The position numbers and the translations under genes are program-made. From Pholiota molesta (taxonomy: Eukaryota > Basidiomycota > Agaricomycetes > Agaricales > Strophariaceae), in the NCBI GenBank assembly GCA_014925825.1, contig JACGCK010000110.1:62001-126000 (forward strand): 64,000 nt of DNA, in the 5' to 3' direction. Below, piece by piece: positions 1-11,855 of the stretch. The notes beneath the pieces were generated by a model. That model worked only from the letters and a program-made list of their open reading frames with translations, was not told the DNA's origin and searched no databases. Each line of letters begins with the position of its first letter. The first letter of the stretch is position 1.

Positions 1-54
1 TTCAACGCAATGCCGAAGTACCTTGAATACTTTTAACGAATCGGTCTCATCCAT
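1..54 (-). CDS. Possible 5' end of a gene leaving the left edge
   Basis: On the minus strand an ATG at 54 opens a short frame (MDETDSLKVFK) followed by a GTACTT that could be a splice donor, all within the edge of the window. The sequence upstream of it (about 55-100) is purine-rich on this strand, as a leader could be. Too little is present to recognise a family, and it may be chance. Confidence 0.18.
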   Translation of the reverse strand, partial: MDETDSLKVFKVLRHCVE

Positions 55-484
55 TCTTCGCTCTCTTCTCCCTCTTGCGCCGGTCGCCGAACACCAGAGG
101 TAGATGGCCGAAGAACCACGGAAACCTCGGAAAGAAATGCAGAGAGTAAAGCAAGAAAAATTGGGCGTATTAAACAGGAAAAATAGTACGGCTGTGAGTA
201 ATGGGTACATCGTGTACAATTCTGGAATCAGTGTACGTTCTCGGAAAGTAGTTGTTGGAATGGGGCAAAGACTAAGCTTGATTGGTTGAGTATGGAGCGG
301 TTATGGAGTGGATATTCGTAGGTAGAAGAAAGAAGCAGGAAGCATAAGTACGCGGGGGTGATGATAAAGAAACAAAAGAAAAAAGAACAAGCACGCAAGG
401 CCAAGAGAAGAAGCATAAACAACGGATCCACGACAGTGGCGGCCGTCTACCCAAAGCGCATCAGGCGCACGATCCGCCCGGCGC

Positions 485-2435
485 TCACTGCTGCTTGCAC
501 TCCTCCGGGTTCACGTTCGCCGCCGCGCCGCCGCGGCCTTTCGCTGCGCCGCGCTTGCGCACAGGCACGTCGTTCTCTGATTCCGAGTCCTATCACACGA
601 CAAGCGTCGATCAGCAATCGATCGGGGGCATAGATAGATAAGCAGGCGGGCGTACCTCGTCGAAATGACCCTCATCGTCCTCGTCCTCGTCGTCATCGTC
701 GAAATCATCGACATCGTCGTCCATGACCTCGTACTGGAGCGCCTTTCCGGTGAAGTAGTCGACCGCGCGGGGGATGACCTGGCGTTCATCGGTGAGTACA
801 GCGCCAAACGCAGTAGAGCAGACACTCACCTTCTCCTTCAGATCCTCGCCGATCTGGTAATCCTCCTCGAGCTTCTCCTCGAGCTCGTCAAGCTCCTCCT
901 CCTCGATATCGCCGTTTTCGATAGCCTCGTCAGTCGGGGGTTCCGGCGGGGAGAAGAAGTTGAAGAACGAATCGGTAGGGCGCGCCTTGCGCACAAGGCG
1001 AGTGCGGTTTGTGTCTATTCCAAGCGGTCATCGGTACCTGTGGAAACAACGCCAAGAAAAATGAAAAACGCACTCTTGTTCCTCTGCTTCTTGATCTCGA
1101 ACTCCTTCGTCAGGTCCTTCTCCTCCTTCCACTTGATATCTGTGCCAAGAGCGCGGTCATACACAAAGTCGCCCGAGTAGCCGACCTCCTCCTGGTACAG
1201 ATAGGTCTTCTCCAGGATCTCGTTCTCGAAGAAGTCGTTCTTGGTGAACTCGAACAGGATCTTGAACCCGGGCTTGCCCAGCGTCTTGCTGTCCTTGTTG
1301 TCGTCGTTGAGGTACTCCAGGCGCACATCCACGAGGTGCTTGAGCGCCTCGGCGTCGCGCTCGGTGATCATCTCGTTCAGGGGGACGTGGTTCCTGAGCG
1401 CCGTCAGCCAAAATTCGGGAATTCCGGTGGCGGCGGGGGTGGAGTCCTTGGGCAGGGGAGTGTATTCCTCGTCTTCTTTCAGAGATGCTTGTTCGCCGGC
1501 TGCGATTTCTTCAGCCGTCGCTGTGGCTTTTCCGTTGATAATGGCATTCCGGCGTTCATAGAGAGGTTTTTGAAGACCGAGGTACTATACAAGATATTAG
1601 TAATCGTAGAAATCGGATGAAAGTTTGCCGGATAATAAAGAGCGAAAGACTTTGGACAAATTGAAAGGAAAAATTGACAGAGAAAACGATGAAGGTTCAA
1701 GACTTCGAAAAGTTCATTATAAAAATGGGGGGAGGAGATGACGAAAAAGTTGCGACTAGCATACGATGGAAGGGAAAGAAGAGATTCTTCAATTTGAGGT
1801 ACCTCCAAAGAGGGAAGAGCTCAGCATGCATCGAAATCGATCGACAACGTTTGGATCGCCCGTTACGATGAACCGGCGATAACCACCGCAAGTCGCATGC
1901 AACACTATCGACGACAAAACTTAGCAACACCTCATATGCAGGAAGACGTCCCTGCATCCGTTGTTGAGACAACCGCGACCAGTTGAGAGGAAATATCCGG
2001 AGATATATACAAGCGAAGATCCCAACCAGAAAAAAAGAAGTAAAATTTGAGAAGAATACGCACTTTCTTCTCAAGTTCCAAACATTCGCGTTTGTACTGG
2101 TTTTGCAGCTCTGTCTGCTTGACCTGAACGCCCTTCAGCGCCTCTACGTTGAGCTTCACCTCGACAGGCAGGCTCTCGATGTAGCCCGAGCTCTTTCCAA
2201 GGAGGTCGGCAAGCTTTCCCTGGACCATTCCGAGCATGTGGCGCTCAAGGCCGGCGAGCGATGGCATGCCCTCCTCTCCTGCGTCGCCCGCTGCTGCCTC
2301 GCCCTCGTTATCTTCCGAAATATCTGGAACAGTGGGGCGCGAGAGGCCCAGCGCGATGGGGGCCTGGTTGAGGGGCGTATTTTGGGGTGTGGGGGCTGTC
2401 TTGCCGCCAGCAGAGATGGGGACGTTGGACGACAT
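485..2435 (-). CDS. nap1: Nucleosome assembly protein NAP1 (histone H2A-H2B chaperone)
   Basis: Histone chaperone that shuttles H2A-H2B and assists nucleosome assembly. Five exons read cleanly: 2435-2064, 1584-1074, 1014-830, 778-656 and 589-485, giving 1296 nt (431 residues), the usual NAP1 length. Seen: a Ser/Pro-rich N-terminus, then the long dimerisation helix ([14 protein letters not shown] continuing into [18 protein letters not shown] across intron 1), the core containing [18 protein letters not shown] and [14 protein letters not shown], the motif [10 protein letters not shown], an acidic C-terminal tract ([22 protein letters not shown] region) and a basic end closing on NPEECKQQ. The last tail has the order expected for NAP1: acidic patch, then Arg/Lys-rich segment. 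The start is the first ATG of the open first exon. Oddity: the first intron is 479 bp, about nine times the usual intron here. Identification is secure; symbol is by family. Confidence 0.95.
1585..2063 (-). other. Unusually long first intron of nap1
   Basis: Donor GTGCGT at 2063 and acceptor CTATAG|TACCTC ending at 1585. The peptide joins without gap (LEKK then [12 protein letters not shown]), matching NAP1 proteins, so no extra exon is needed inside. At 479 bp it is far longer than the other introns in the window. Confidence 0.8.
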
Positions 2436-3255
2436 GATTCAAGGCAGACGAAAGGGAAAAAGCCAAAAGAAAATGGGCAAGGAAGAAAACAGATCAGTCG
2501 CGATCTCGGGGTTTCAATCTAAGCGGAGTTTCGCATGTTGCCGGGCCCTGCCGGCCCACTTCTCCCGTCCCGCCGCCACCTCCACACCGCACACCGCGTT
2601 GTCTGCTCTTTACGTCTAGCTGTCCGCGTCTGCGCTTATCACTCAAGTAATTTTGGCCAACGATCGTCGTAAAGTTGAGTCAGGTCACTATCCGCTCTCA
2701 GTTGAATGACACCAATCGCGTCCAAAAACTTGTAGAGAGGAGCCATCACAATTTTGGATGCCTCTCTGACCTACAGGAGGGACGTCGACCTGTCCAATAT
2801 TTCGCAAGGCGATAGACTCATCCAAATACCGCCATTCTCCCGACCTGCAGGCTACATGAGGCTACATGTCCTATCACTTTATATCCGAGGCCAACACAAC
2901 GATACAGATTTTTGCTTCGCCTATTGACGTCCCTGAAGGCCTGGCGTCAGATAGGCTCAGATAGGCTCGACTTTGTGTCTATTCCGCTTCATACTTAGTA
3001 TCGGCAAGAAGCTGCAGCTTCGCTTCGTACACCGTGATATAGGCTGCTTGACATCTTACACGCTAGGCGTCAACCATTATGACCATTGTAATGAATGTGG
3101 TCGAGGACACTTGCGATTTTTTCATCCCAAGTCCGAAGCTCTGGCGCGTAATATCCAAATTACAACTTCATAAAAAAATACATAACATGCACTGCCAACA
3201 ATATCGTACACCCCCGACCTATCTACGATTTATTCTCTGGGCGCACGAACGACAT
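2436..3255. other. Intergenic, nap1 upstream region and aldehyde dehydrogenase 3' side
   Basis: No reading frame with family features or spliced structure was found on either strand. Small direct repeats occur (AGGCTACATG twice near 2850, AGATAGGCTC twice near 2955). The part next to 2436 should hold the nap1 promoter; no clear TATA box was seen. Confidence 0.4.
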
Positions 3256-5515
3256 CTACTTGCGGTGCCTGAGGTTGATATGGACAGCCTTGACGTTGGT
3301 ATAACTAGCGTGCCATGTGTATCAGCGCCGACGATCAACGGAAGAGCGCTAGCAAACCATAAACTTACTGTGTCAGGGCATATTCTCCCAGCTCACGACC
3401 GATACCAGATTGCTTGTATCCTCCGAAAGGAATCTGCGCGTGCAGCTGGTTGGCGCAGTTGACCTGTTGAATTCCGATTAGCATTATAGTCCAGTAGTGC
3501 CCAAAGAACGAGGAAGGCATACCCAAACAGTCCCAGCCTTAAGCCGGTGCGCAGTTTCGATCGCTTTGTTGATGTCCTGGGAGAAGACAGACGACGCCAA
3601 ACCATAGACTGAATCGCAACCAGGTCAAAGCTACTCAGGCGAATTCGAAGGTAAAGAACTCACAAGTGTCGTTAGCCTGCCTGATGACGTCTAAACGAGA
3701 ATGTCAATAAGGCTTGATACGATTCAAAAAAAAATCCATATACCAACCTTCCTCATCCCTGAACTTGATCACGACACCCACAGGCCCGAAAATCTCCTCC
3801 TGCACGATCTTCATGTCAGTCTTGACATCCGTGAAAATCGTCGGGTTGATAAAGTAGCCCTCCGTGCCATGGCGGTCGCCTCCCACAGCCAGCGTCGCGC
3901 CCTGTTCCTTCCCAGACTCGATGTATCCCATGATACGCTGTGGACCGGGAAACCCTGGATGAGCACGTACAAAATAAGATGGTTTTAAAGGCGGCTCACG
4001 TCGTATTGGATCTGGGAAACCTGCGGGCCCTGGTCGATGCCTTCCCCGAAGGGGTCTCCGAGCTTGATGGACTTGGCCTTCTTGATGAAGCCCTCCAGGA
4101 ACTTATCATAGATGCCCTCCTGCACGAAGATGCGCGAGCCCGCACAGCACGCCTGGCCATGGTTCCAGCTATCCCATCCCAAATCAGATCCCACCCTATA
4201 CACCGAGAGGCAAATGCCACAGCGACTCACAAGATCCCGTGGGACGTCCAGTTGATCGCCTGCTCCAGGTCCGCGTCGTCGAAGATGATGTTCGGGCTCT
4301 TGCCGCCGAGCTCCAGGGTGACCGTCTTCAGGTTCGACTTCGCCGCCGCCTCCATGATCTTGCGGCCCACGAGCGTGCTGCCGGTGAACGCGACCTTGTC
4401 GATCTTCATGTGCGACGAGATCGCGCCGCCGACGGTGTGCCCGTAGCCGGTGACGAGGTTGATGACGCCGTCGGGGATGCCCGCCTCCTTGATGATGCCG
4501 CACATGCGGATGGCGGTGAGGGGGGTGAATTCGGAGGGCTTGGGAGAGGATGTTGAGTTTGGTTTGGAGATGTGGAGACGCGAAGACTCACCTTCATGAC
4601 GACGGTGTTTCCCGTGGCAAGAGCAGGTCCGATTTTCCATGACCACATCAGTACTACATGGAATGTGAATGAACAATTTTTAAATTTTGATTCCTGTCCT
4701 TACGAGGGAAGTTCCCTATAAAGACGTTAGTTATTGTCGCGAGGATGCGGTAAAAATGATCATACATGGAATAATTTGGCCGATGACACCAATGGGTTCA
4801 TGACGAGTGTAACTGAACTTCCTCTCATCAGTCTGAAGGTCAAAAAATGAGAATCGTGTCAGACTGATTATCCCGAAGGAAATGATATCAGTACCTCGAT
4901 TGTTTGACCAGTGATCTTATCAGCCCATCCAGCGAAGTACTTGATAGTTTCAATTGAGAATTGCACATCCGTGCCATTTGCCCACCCAAACGTCTTGCCT
5001 AAAAAAAAAAGATAGATAAGAGCGCTATTCCCATGCGTGCGAACCAATAGCACGCTCACCGTTATCGAGCGCTTCAATAGCCGCGAGTTCTTCTTTATGC
5101 TTCTCCATTCCCTTCGCGAGGGCCCACAGAAGCTCAGCACGGTCCGCGCCCGACGCGTTCAAGCCCCAGACGGTATCGAACGCCTTCTGCGCGGCCTCGA
5201 CGGCGATGTCGACATCCTTCTCCGTCGCCTCAGAGACTTTGGTGATCAGTTTTCCGTTTGCTGGGAGTGGTAAAGCGTCAAGGAGCGAATACAAACAGCG
5301 ACACCAAACACGCGCTTACTCGGATTGATGACGCTGCACAGGAACAGATAAGATACGGAGATCGATCAAATCAGCTATGTTATCTATGCGGCTCACTCAA
5401 TTGTGGTTCCGTTGGATCCATCCACCCATTTGCCACCGATGAAGAGGCCAGTGTTGAATGATGTCTGGCCCTTGTAAGTAGGGGTGTCCCAGGAGTACGA
5501 AAATGTGTCGGGCAT
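3256..5515 (-). CDS. Aldehyde dehydrogenase, class 1/2 type (NAD(P)+-dependent)
   Basis: Oxidises aldehydes to acids. The gene starts at the ATG at 5515 ([18 protein letters not shown]) and ends at the TAG at 3256, with many short introns. Seen in order: [13 protein letters not shown]; the segment [32 protein letters not shown] of the cofactor fold; [11 protein letters not shown]; the catalytic-base motif [10 protein letters not shown] (Glu); the nucleophile motif GQACCAGSR (first Cys of the pair is the expected catalytic Cys), whose exon begins just before it; EEIFGPV; and the C-terminal [11 protein letters not shown] after [14 protein letters not shown]. All key motifs are intact and the length is normal for the family (about 500 residues). 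No targeting peptide was seen, so it is probably cytosolic. It stands alone, not in a cluster that would name its substrate. Confidence 0.93.
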
Positions 5516-8459
5516 CGTGGATTGTCAGTCGTGCGGGATTTGGGGGTTAAGAACGATGAAGAGAGGAGAGCGAGAAACGATAACCGGATGGGCCATTCTT
5601 ATATGACCCCGCTCGACCCCCGCGTCCCTTGGTGTGTGAATTTGCGCAGCGCTAAACTTAGTCAGGTGTCAGAACCACAAGACCACCACAAGACCTCTTC
5701 CATATCGTGGCGCGATCCCTCTCCCCACGAAGACATAATCGTGATCAGGATCTTTCCATGTAATCTTTAATCTAAGCAAGAAATAAGGTCTGATGATATT
5801 AAAAACGTCATACAAAGTAAGAACAGAATCAAATTCCAAAGCCTTTTCCAGGCTCTAAAAGTGGCCCATCCGTCACGATCGTCGCCTTTTTCATCAAGCA
5901 ATCGCACACCACATTCATCGCAGCTCGAGTTATGGTAAAGCAGCACCCATGCCATCTCAAATTACTGTGAACCTATTACAGATTCTCTCAGCAAGCGTAG
6001 TGGAGGAGAATTAAGAATCTGAGTCTAAAAATCGGGGTCCCGTTGGGATAAAACTTCTTCCTCTTCGCACCTCCGTCCAGAGCCATCCAGTTCCTTCCCC
6101 GCATGCCTTCCCCGCATGCCTTCCCCGCATTCCTTCCCCGCATTCGAGAGCCTGGTGCCAAGGCAGCCATCGGGAAAGGAGGTACTCCATACTGCCCCAA
6201 TCAGAATTGCATATGTCATCCACGGTACATACCTAAATATAGTGGCAGACATCGATAATGCTCAATCATGCGGACCAGTACTACATAGATGAAAACCAGG
6301 ACCGGATATTTGAAAAGCACGAATTCTCCCATGCAGTTCACATACGCAAGGCTACATAAATAGACTTGTTATCTGAAGTCGTATGCCAGTGTACATATCT
6401 AGTTTCGCCATCAGGGATTGTCTTCAAAACCAGCGTCAAATAGGAGTAGAAGCTATGATTACTATCATCGATGTCTATCTATCGAAAACGCGCCCGACTT
6501 ACAGGATTTTTCTCAAGTCGCAACGCAAAAAACAATAGGGAAGTCTGAATACAACGGGTCGATCCCACACCATCTTCCGGGGCAAATGTGGAGGCAATGA
6601 TTCCGACATCCACCGTTCCCAGAATCTTCTTGCGTAGTCAGCGACGAAGGACTTCCCGGTATCACACGGAGTGGCTGTTGAGCTTTCCACGGACGGGGGC
6701 ACTGTATGTTCATATCTAAATTGGGTCGTTCTGAGCTATGTATACTCCTGCCAAAGAATTTTAATTTGAGTTTGCTATGTTTTACGTGACGATGTACGTG
6801 TAATGTTTAATGCTCGGAAACCATCGGAAACACGCCAGACATTCTCGATAGACGCCGGTTCATCGCCGGATATTTTAGATTAAGCGCCCATAGTAAGGTC
6901 CTTTTACCACGCCGATCTATGTAAGATAACAACGCGCTGTCAGCTGCTGTCAGCCTTCCCCAGTTTTCTTTGATTTGCTATTTCTTGAGGCATTGCATAG
7001 GCGCTCTCATATATTCGACAATAGCGCGCCATTTCCATTTCGCATTAACTTCACTGAACTATGAAGTGCAACAAGCGCTCAAGTTTGCTACCATGCATAC
7101 AGGACACTGCTCAACGGAATGAACGAGGCGAAGTACAAGAGCAGAGTAGTCTGGGATCTGAACATAATTTAGTTACTCCATCAGATCATTGGGTAGGTCA
7201 ACTACATACTCAACAGAAGGAACAAGGAGGGAGACTACACGAGACTATTCCGCAATATGGACTTCGAATACTTGTATCCTCATAATTTCAGGTCAGTTGC
7301 AATGAAACGCCAGCAAAGAGAATTTCAATGCGCAAATTAATGCAGAAGTAACAATCCAAGCAAATATCCAATTGTATGAAGCAATACAAAGCAAGGCTAA
7401 AAAACAAGTGTATGCAGAAAGGATATCCATCAGACAGACACTCAGCTCGCTGGAAGATGCCCAGCGCACCAAGGGGACACGGCGTGCAAATTCCAAACGT
7501 CCTCGAGACCCGCGCCGCTCGCGCAGCGCAGGCCATGTTCTCTGTCAAACGAGCGAGTGCGAAAAGTCATCGAGTGGATATGAAGAATGCGGCATTTGTA
7601 AAAATGCGAGACTCGGTCAGTTTCTGTAAACAGATCCTGATTGAGTATGTTCTAAGGAAACAGAGATGGGAGGACCAAGGTTTATATACCCGTCGCGGGT
7701 GGTCTGTGCGCGGGGAAATTTTTTAGGATGGGTACGGTCACGTGAAATCGTCCCCCAAGGTGGGATCCCGGCACCTTCTTAATTTGGACCGCCGGCCGGG
7801 CGCCTTCTGGCGGCAGTGTGGTCCTTGCTGGTCCTTGCTACTGGCAGATTTGGGAAGAAAGCTCAGTAGGAGATAAAATAACGAGAAGTAGTAGGCACGT
7901 ATACATCATATAAGTGCGCTAGAAGCGACCGCTGTCGAAAAAGTATATTTTGGAGTCTCATTTAGCCTAAGAATGAACATAATGAGCCTGTTTCTGGTGA
8001 AGTGGAGAAGGGACGCAACCTCCTCTACTAAGCTCAGCGTTGTCGACGAAATGTTGTGTATCCAAGTCTTTGCGGATGAAGGGGTGCCTTAATGGCGACT
8101 TCACAGGTGCGCCCGGTCCTTGGTCCTGTAACTCAATTGTTCCGAATGACAATTCTCCATGCCTACGAATTAGATGTCGCCGGCGTTGAGAAAGCTTCGG
8201 CGCTCGTTAAAGAGCTACTGAGTCCTACACAAGAAACTCCAAAGGTGCCTGAGATCTTTTGGAAATAGAGAAGATTCGTGCACGTAATTGTGTCCATTAC
8301 ATATTATAATTGAGCGCTTAAGAGCTAGATAGCGAATTTTCATAGAAAAAAGATATGTTTGGGTATTTAAAATTACAATCCAGAAGCTAGACAATATCAC
8401 CAAGACCGCAAAAAAAAAATAGATCAAGTAGATGTAACACCACAGTCATCGCAGACCAT
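5516..8459. other. Long intergenic region without recognisable genes
   Basis: About 2.9 kb. Frames are short, unrelated to known domains and lack matching splice sites on either strand. A 13-bp minisatellite lies at 6093-6144. The first part serves as the upstream region of the aldehyde dehydrogenase gene. It could hold decayed sequence or a non-coding RNA that cannot be recognised by eye. Confidence 0.4.
6093..6144. repeat. 13-bp minisatellite, four units
   Basis: Four head-to-tail copies of CCTTCCCCGCATG; the last two copies end in T instead of G. It lies in intergenic sequence and has no coding role visible. Confidence 0.9.
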
Positions 8460-9846
8460 TTAATTAACCGCTTTCCAGTGCTTTTCCAACTTCAGCACCG
8501 CGTCCACAGCCGCCTCAAGCGACTCCTCCGGTGTATAATACTCGCCCAGCCCCAGCACCTTCTTCGACCGCGTGTTGTCCAGGTTCGACAGCACCCCAGG
8601 CAGCGGGTTGATCGTGTCCAGCTCCACAATACGGTCCCGCACGTCCGCGCGCGCCTCCTTCAGGTACGCCGCCGCCTTGCCCCAGGTGTACGTCTGCGCG
8701 CTGACGATGAAGCGCCCCGCGTCGCGGCCGGAGGCGACTGGGAGCTTCTCGAGCGCGCGGACGTGCCCGCGGGCGACGTCGCGCACGTCGACGAACCAGT
8801 TCGGCGCGAACGGCACCTCGCCCTTGTTCAGGAGCCCGAGCACGTAGTCGTTCGTGCCCATGCTCTCCACGGACGTCGGGAGGGGGAAAGTTTCGGTGTA
8901 TGGCCCGAGGACGTAGCCAGGAAGGACTAGGAAGCGCCCGTTAGAGATTGGGTTCAGTGGCGTCGAATGGAGGGAAGATACTGACCGGTGGCGACTTGAA
9001 TCTCGGGGTGCTCTTCAGCGAAGTCGAACAACGCGAGCTCGGCCTTGAGCTTGGCGGCAAAGTAGACGTAGTATTTGTTATCTTTTTGCTGTTCGAAGTC
9101 TTCGTCGGTTGTTGTTCCCCAGTCTGAATGCATGTATCACATCATCAGTTTCCGTCGAGCGGGCAGCAACGATGACACTTGCCAGCTTCGGTGAAAGTCA
9201 ATCCGTGGAATGCGGGCATATGTGTTGCTTGAAATAAATCTCAGTTACTTAATGGTCTATACGCAGCATTGAAGAGCACATACGACTAAGCAGCGACCCA
9301 AATGAGCTGGTGACCACGAACTTCTTCACACCCGCCTTCTGTGCCTGGCGTACGACATTCAGTGTTCCCTCAATCGCACTCTGAATCGCCGCGATAAGTA
9401 AGCGTGTACGTCATAAGATTAGAAACAGGAGGGACATACAGAGAACGTCTCCTCGATGCTCCTCTTTCCAGGGAGCGCGGCCGCAAGGTGGATAACCGCA
9501 TCGACACCCTTGAGAGCCGTAGTGAAGTCGCCCGTCGCAGTGTCGTCGATCTGCACGAACTCCAGGCCGGGCCTTCTCACGGCCCTTGTGAGGACCTGGT
9601 ATTTGGGTCCTCGAGCAGTTCTGCACGTCAGAAAGATCAATCACCAATGTATGTCTTAGCTCCAGTAACCTAGTTTGCAGTTTATAGAAGAAGTACCCTC
9701 GTACGCGATATCCGCCCTCAAGGAGTTGTTCAGCAACATGCGAGGCGATAAAGCCTGCCACACCGGTTACCTATGCGTGTGATATATAAGTAGGATGTAG
9801 GAGAAAATGGATAGAGAAAACGCACTAGAATCAGCTCTCCAGCCAT
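8460..9846 (-). CDS. Extended short-chain dehydrogenase/reductase, dihydroflavonol reductase-like
   Basis: NAD(P)-dependent reductase or epimerase of the fungal ketoreductase/DFR-like group. The start at 9846 gives MAGELIL, spliced to VTGVAGFIASHVAEQLLE, the TGxxGFxxSH dinucleotide-binding motif with its Rossmann beta-alpha unit. Then follow VDAVIHLAA, the strand KKFVVTSSFGSLLS with the catalytic Ser/Thr region, and YFAAKLKAE containing the YxxxK pair. The C-terminal half has FVDVRDVARGHVRALE and ends EKHWKAVN. Introns are short, with one directly after residue 7. All catalytic residues are present and the length is typical (about 340 residues). Substrate cannot be told from sequence; methylglyoxal, carbonyl or secondary-metabolite reductions are all known in this group. 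Confidence 0.9.
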
Positions 9847-10836
9847 AGCGTTTGGTCGCAAGCACTGAAGATCAAAAGTGGATCAGAAAGAAAGAACCAC
9901 TCCAGTAAACCAGAACGTGGCGGCATTCAATTTATACGATGCCTCCCAGAAGTAGGGAGGCCCGTGTAAATACGAAAGAGACCATGGACTCAGCCACCGG
10001 GTTACGGTCCACATTCTACACGGGAATCGTCAAGGACCAAGTTAACGCGTTACCCCGCTTCTCCATCATAGTTTGCGCTATTCATAGCGATTGGCAACGT
10101 TTATGGGCGGGGTTCTATCCTGCGACGAGTCCAACTAGCATCAGAGCATCAATCGACACCCTCGCATCTACCGCGGTCCGCTTCTTATTACCAGAACTAG
10201 TGGTCATTTGCAGGCATTGTACGGTGTACAATATAATTTTGGCATGCAATGGTTACTGATGGCATGATCCGTGCAGTAATTTTTTCGTCAGTGCGTGTGT
10301 GTGGGGAATAGGCCGTGGCGTCAGAAGCGTCTGATAACAGATTGTATCAGTTCAATTGAATGAGGTTTAATTTGACAGACTTCGTAGGACTGAGTTCATA
10401 CAAGTATCTTTGGGATACTGAACCCATGATGCTGAGCGTGATGATGGTAGCAACAAGAAGATAGATGTTGGTTGGAGGTCCACGACGAAAACAAGTATTT
10501 AAAAACACACCTTGGCAGACCTAGTAGCGTGCGTCTAGTTGGTTATACTTCAGGCGTAACGAACGTTTCATTTGAGCAATCCGACTGGGATATATGAGAG
10601 AGTTAATAATCAAGATGACGGTCAGCTCAAACCACAGCTAGAACCGCTAAACATAGCATTTCGAGCTATTCGCAAGCTGTTCGTGATCAGACTCGGTACG
10701 CTCTTCTCATGCAGGTGCGTTACCGGTCGAACTAGAGAATATTCATTAACTAATTGGAGAGTGATGTACATACATGAAAGCTCGAAATACAGCCCATCTC
10801 GAGTATTGAATGACGGGAAAAGATAATTAAGATGCG
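9847..10836. other. Intergenic region
   Basis: About 1 kb between two minus-strand genes. Nothing coding or repetitive stands out. The part near 9850-9950 is the likely promoter of the reductase gene. Confidence 0.4.
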
Positions 10837-11660
10837 TTACTTGACGATAGAATGTACACCGCGAGCTGCGAATGTAATTAATGCCGCTATAGGTCCGAAG
10901 AACGAGCGAACATACCTGACAGATAGTCCTTTGCTATACTTACACTCTGGGGGAAACAATTGGGTAAATTGATTCGGAAAGGCTGATAAAGACGACGTAC
11001 CAAACCCTTTATGATTTCATAAACATTCTTGTCGTGGTACCGGAGTCCTGTCGCTGGATCAGTGTACGGTGCCTACAATTACAATAAGCACTGGTGCACC
11101 TTCTGAACAAAAGGCGGCTTACTTCTAGGCCTGTTATATCACAAAGGTGCTTATGAGGAATAACAGACGGAGGCGCTTCTATCATCGTGTCTGGAATAGG
11201 GATATGTTCAGAGTTGCCCATTTCTAACATTTCGCTTTCAACACTCACAAGTAGGCGCTTCCTCGGGAATTTTAGTCGCTGCTTCTGGGTCCGTCTTCGC
11301 CAATTCCTCTCTCTCCAGTCTCTTCGCCTCGCGTTCTGTTCGCTCGCGTTCTCGCTCCTGGCCCAGCACCGTTTTCAGATTCTTAGCTCTGCGATTGACA
11401 TTCTTGGTATAGTTGGGATTTTTGAAGGGCCGAGGTTGATGGAGGTATGACAATTGGCCAGCCAATGTCTTGCAGGTAAATGATTCAGATTGAAGGTGCC
11501 GTTGAGCAAGAAATGATGCCACTCACTGGTGTCACCGGCGTTGCTGTTCCATCTGACGGTGCTTTCCTCTTAAATCCACCCTTCGGAGGCCTGCAGCCGT
11601 GTTTTCAGTTTAAGAAGTTGAGCAGAAGGTATCGAGCCGATTGTCACTGACATGGTTCAT
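10837..11660 (-). CDS. ies6: INO80 complex subunit, Ies6/INO80C type (YL1 C-terminal domain)
   Basis: Subunit of the INO80 chromatin-remodelling complex, which moves and edits H2A.Z nucleosomes. Seen: PFKNPNYTKNVNRRAKNL, a conserved Ies6 segment, then a Glu/Arg-rich helix (GQERERERTEREAKRLEREE), then the YL1-C domain HKHLCDITGLE spliced to APYTDPATGLRYHDKNVYE and IIKGL, with last exons encoding SVSIAKDYLSARG and VHSIVK before the TAA at 10837. Upstream exon PPKGGFKRKAPSDG (about 11535-11595) joins in frame. The true first exon could not be fixed: ATGs at 11660, 11653 and near 11750 all fail to join in phase with an obvious splice pair, so the 5' end is uncertain. Small size (about 200 residues) fits the family. 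Confidence 0.8.
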
Positions 11661-11855
11661 GAAACTACGCGTCCAGGATGTGGGGAGCGCTTAAGAGAAC
11701 GTCCGAGTCCAATCTGAAGTTGCAAGCTATGGGCCTCTATTTCAAGCATGCACAAATAAGTTTTAATCGGCCTGTACGCTGCACCACTCAACGGTCAACT
11801 AACCAAAGTCTCGAGCAGAACATATGCTAAACGGAACAACAAACAATCCACAGAT

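Noticed and set aside
7376..7726. 116-codon plus-strand frame in the 5.5-8.5 kb spacer
   Set aside because: No family features, no splice context and a composition no different from chance frames.
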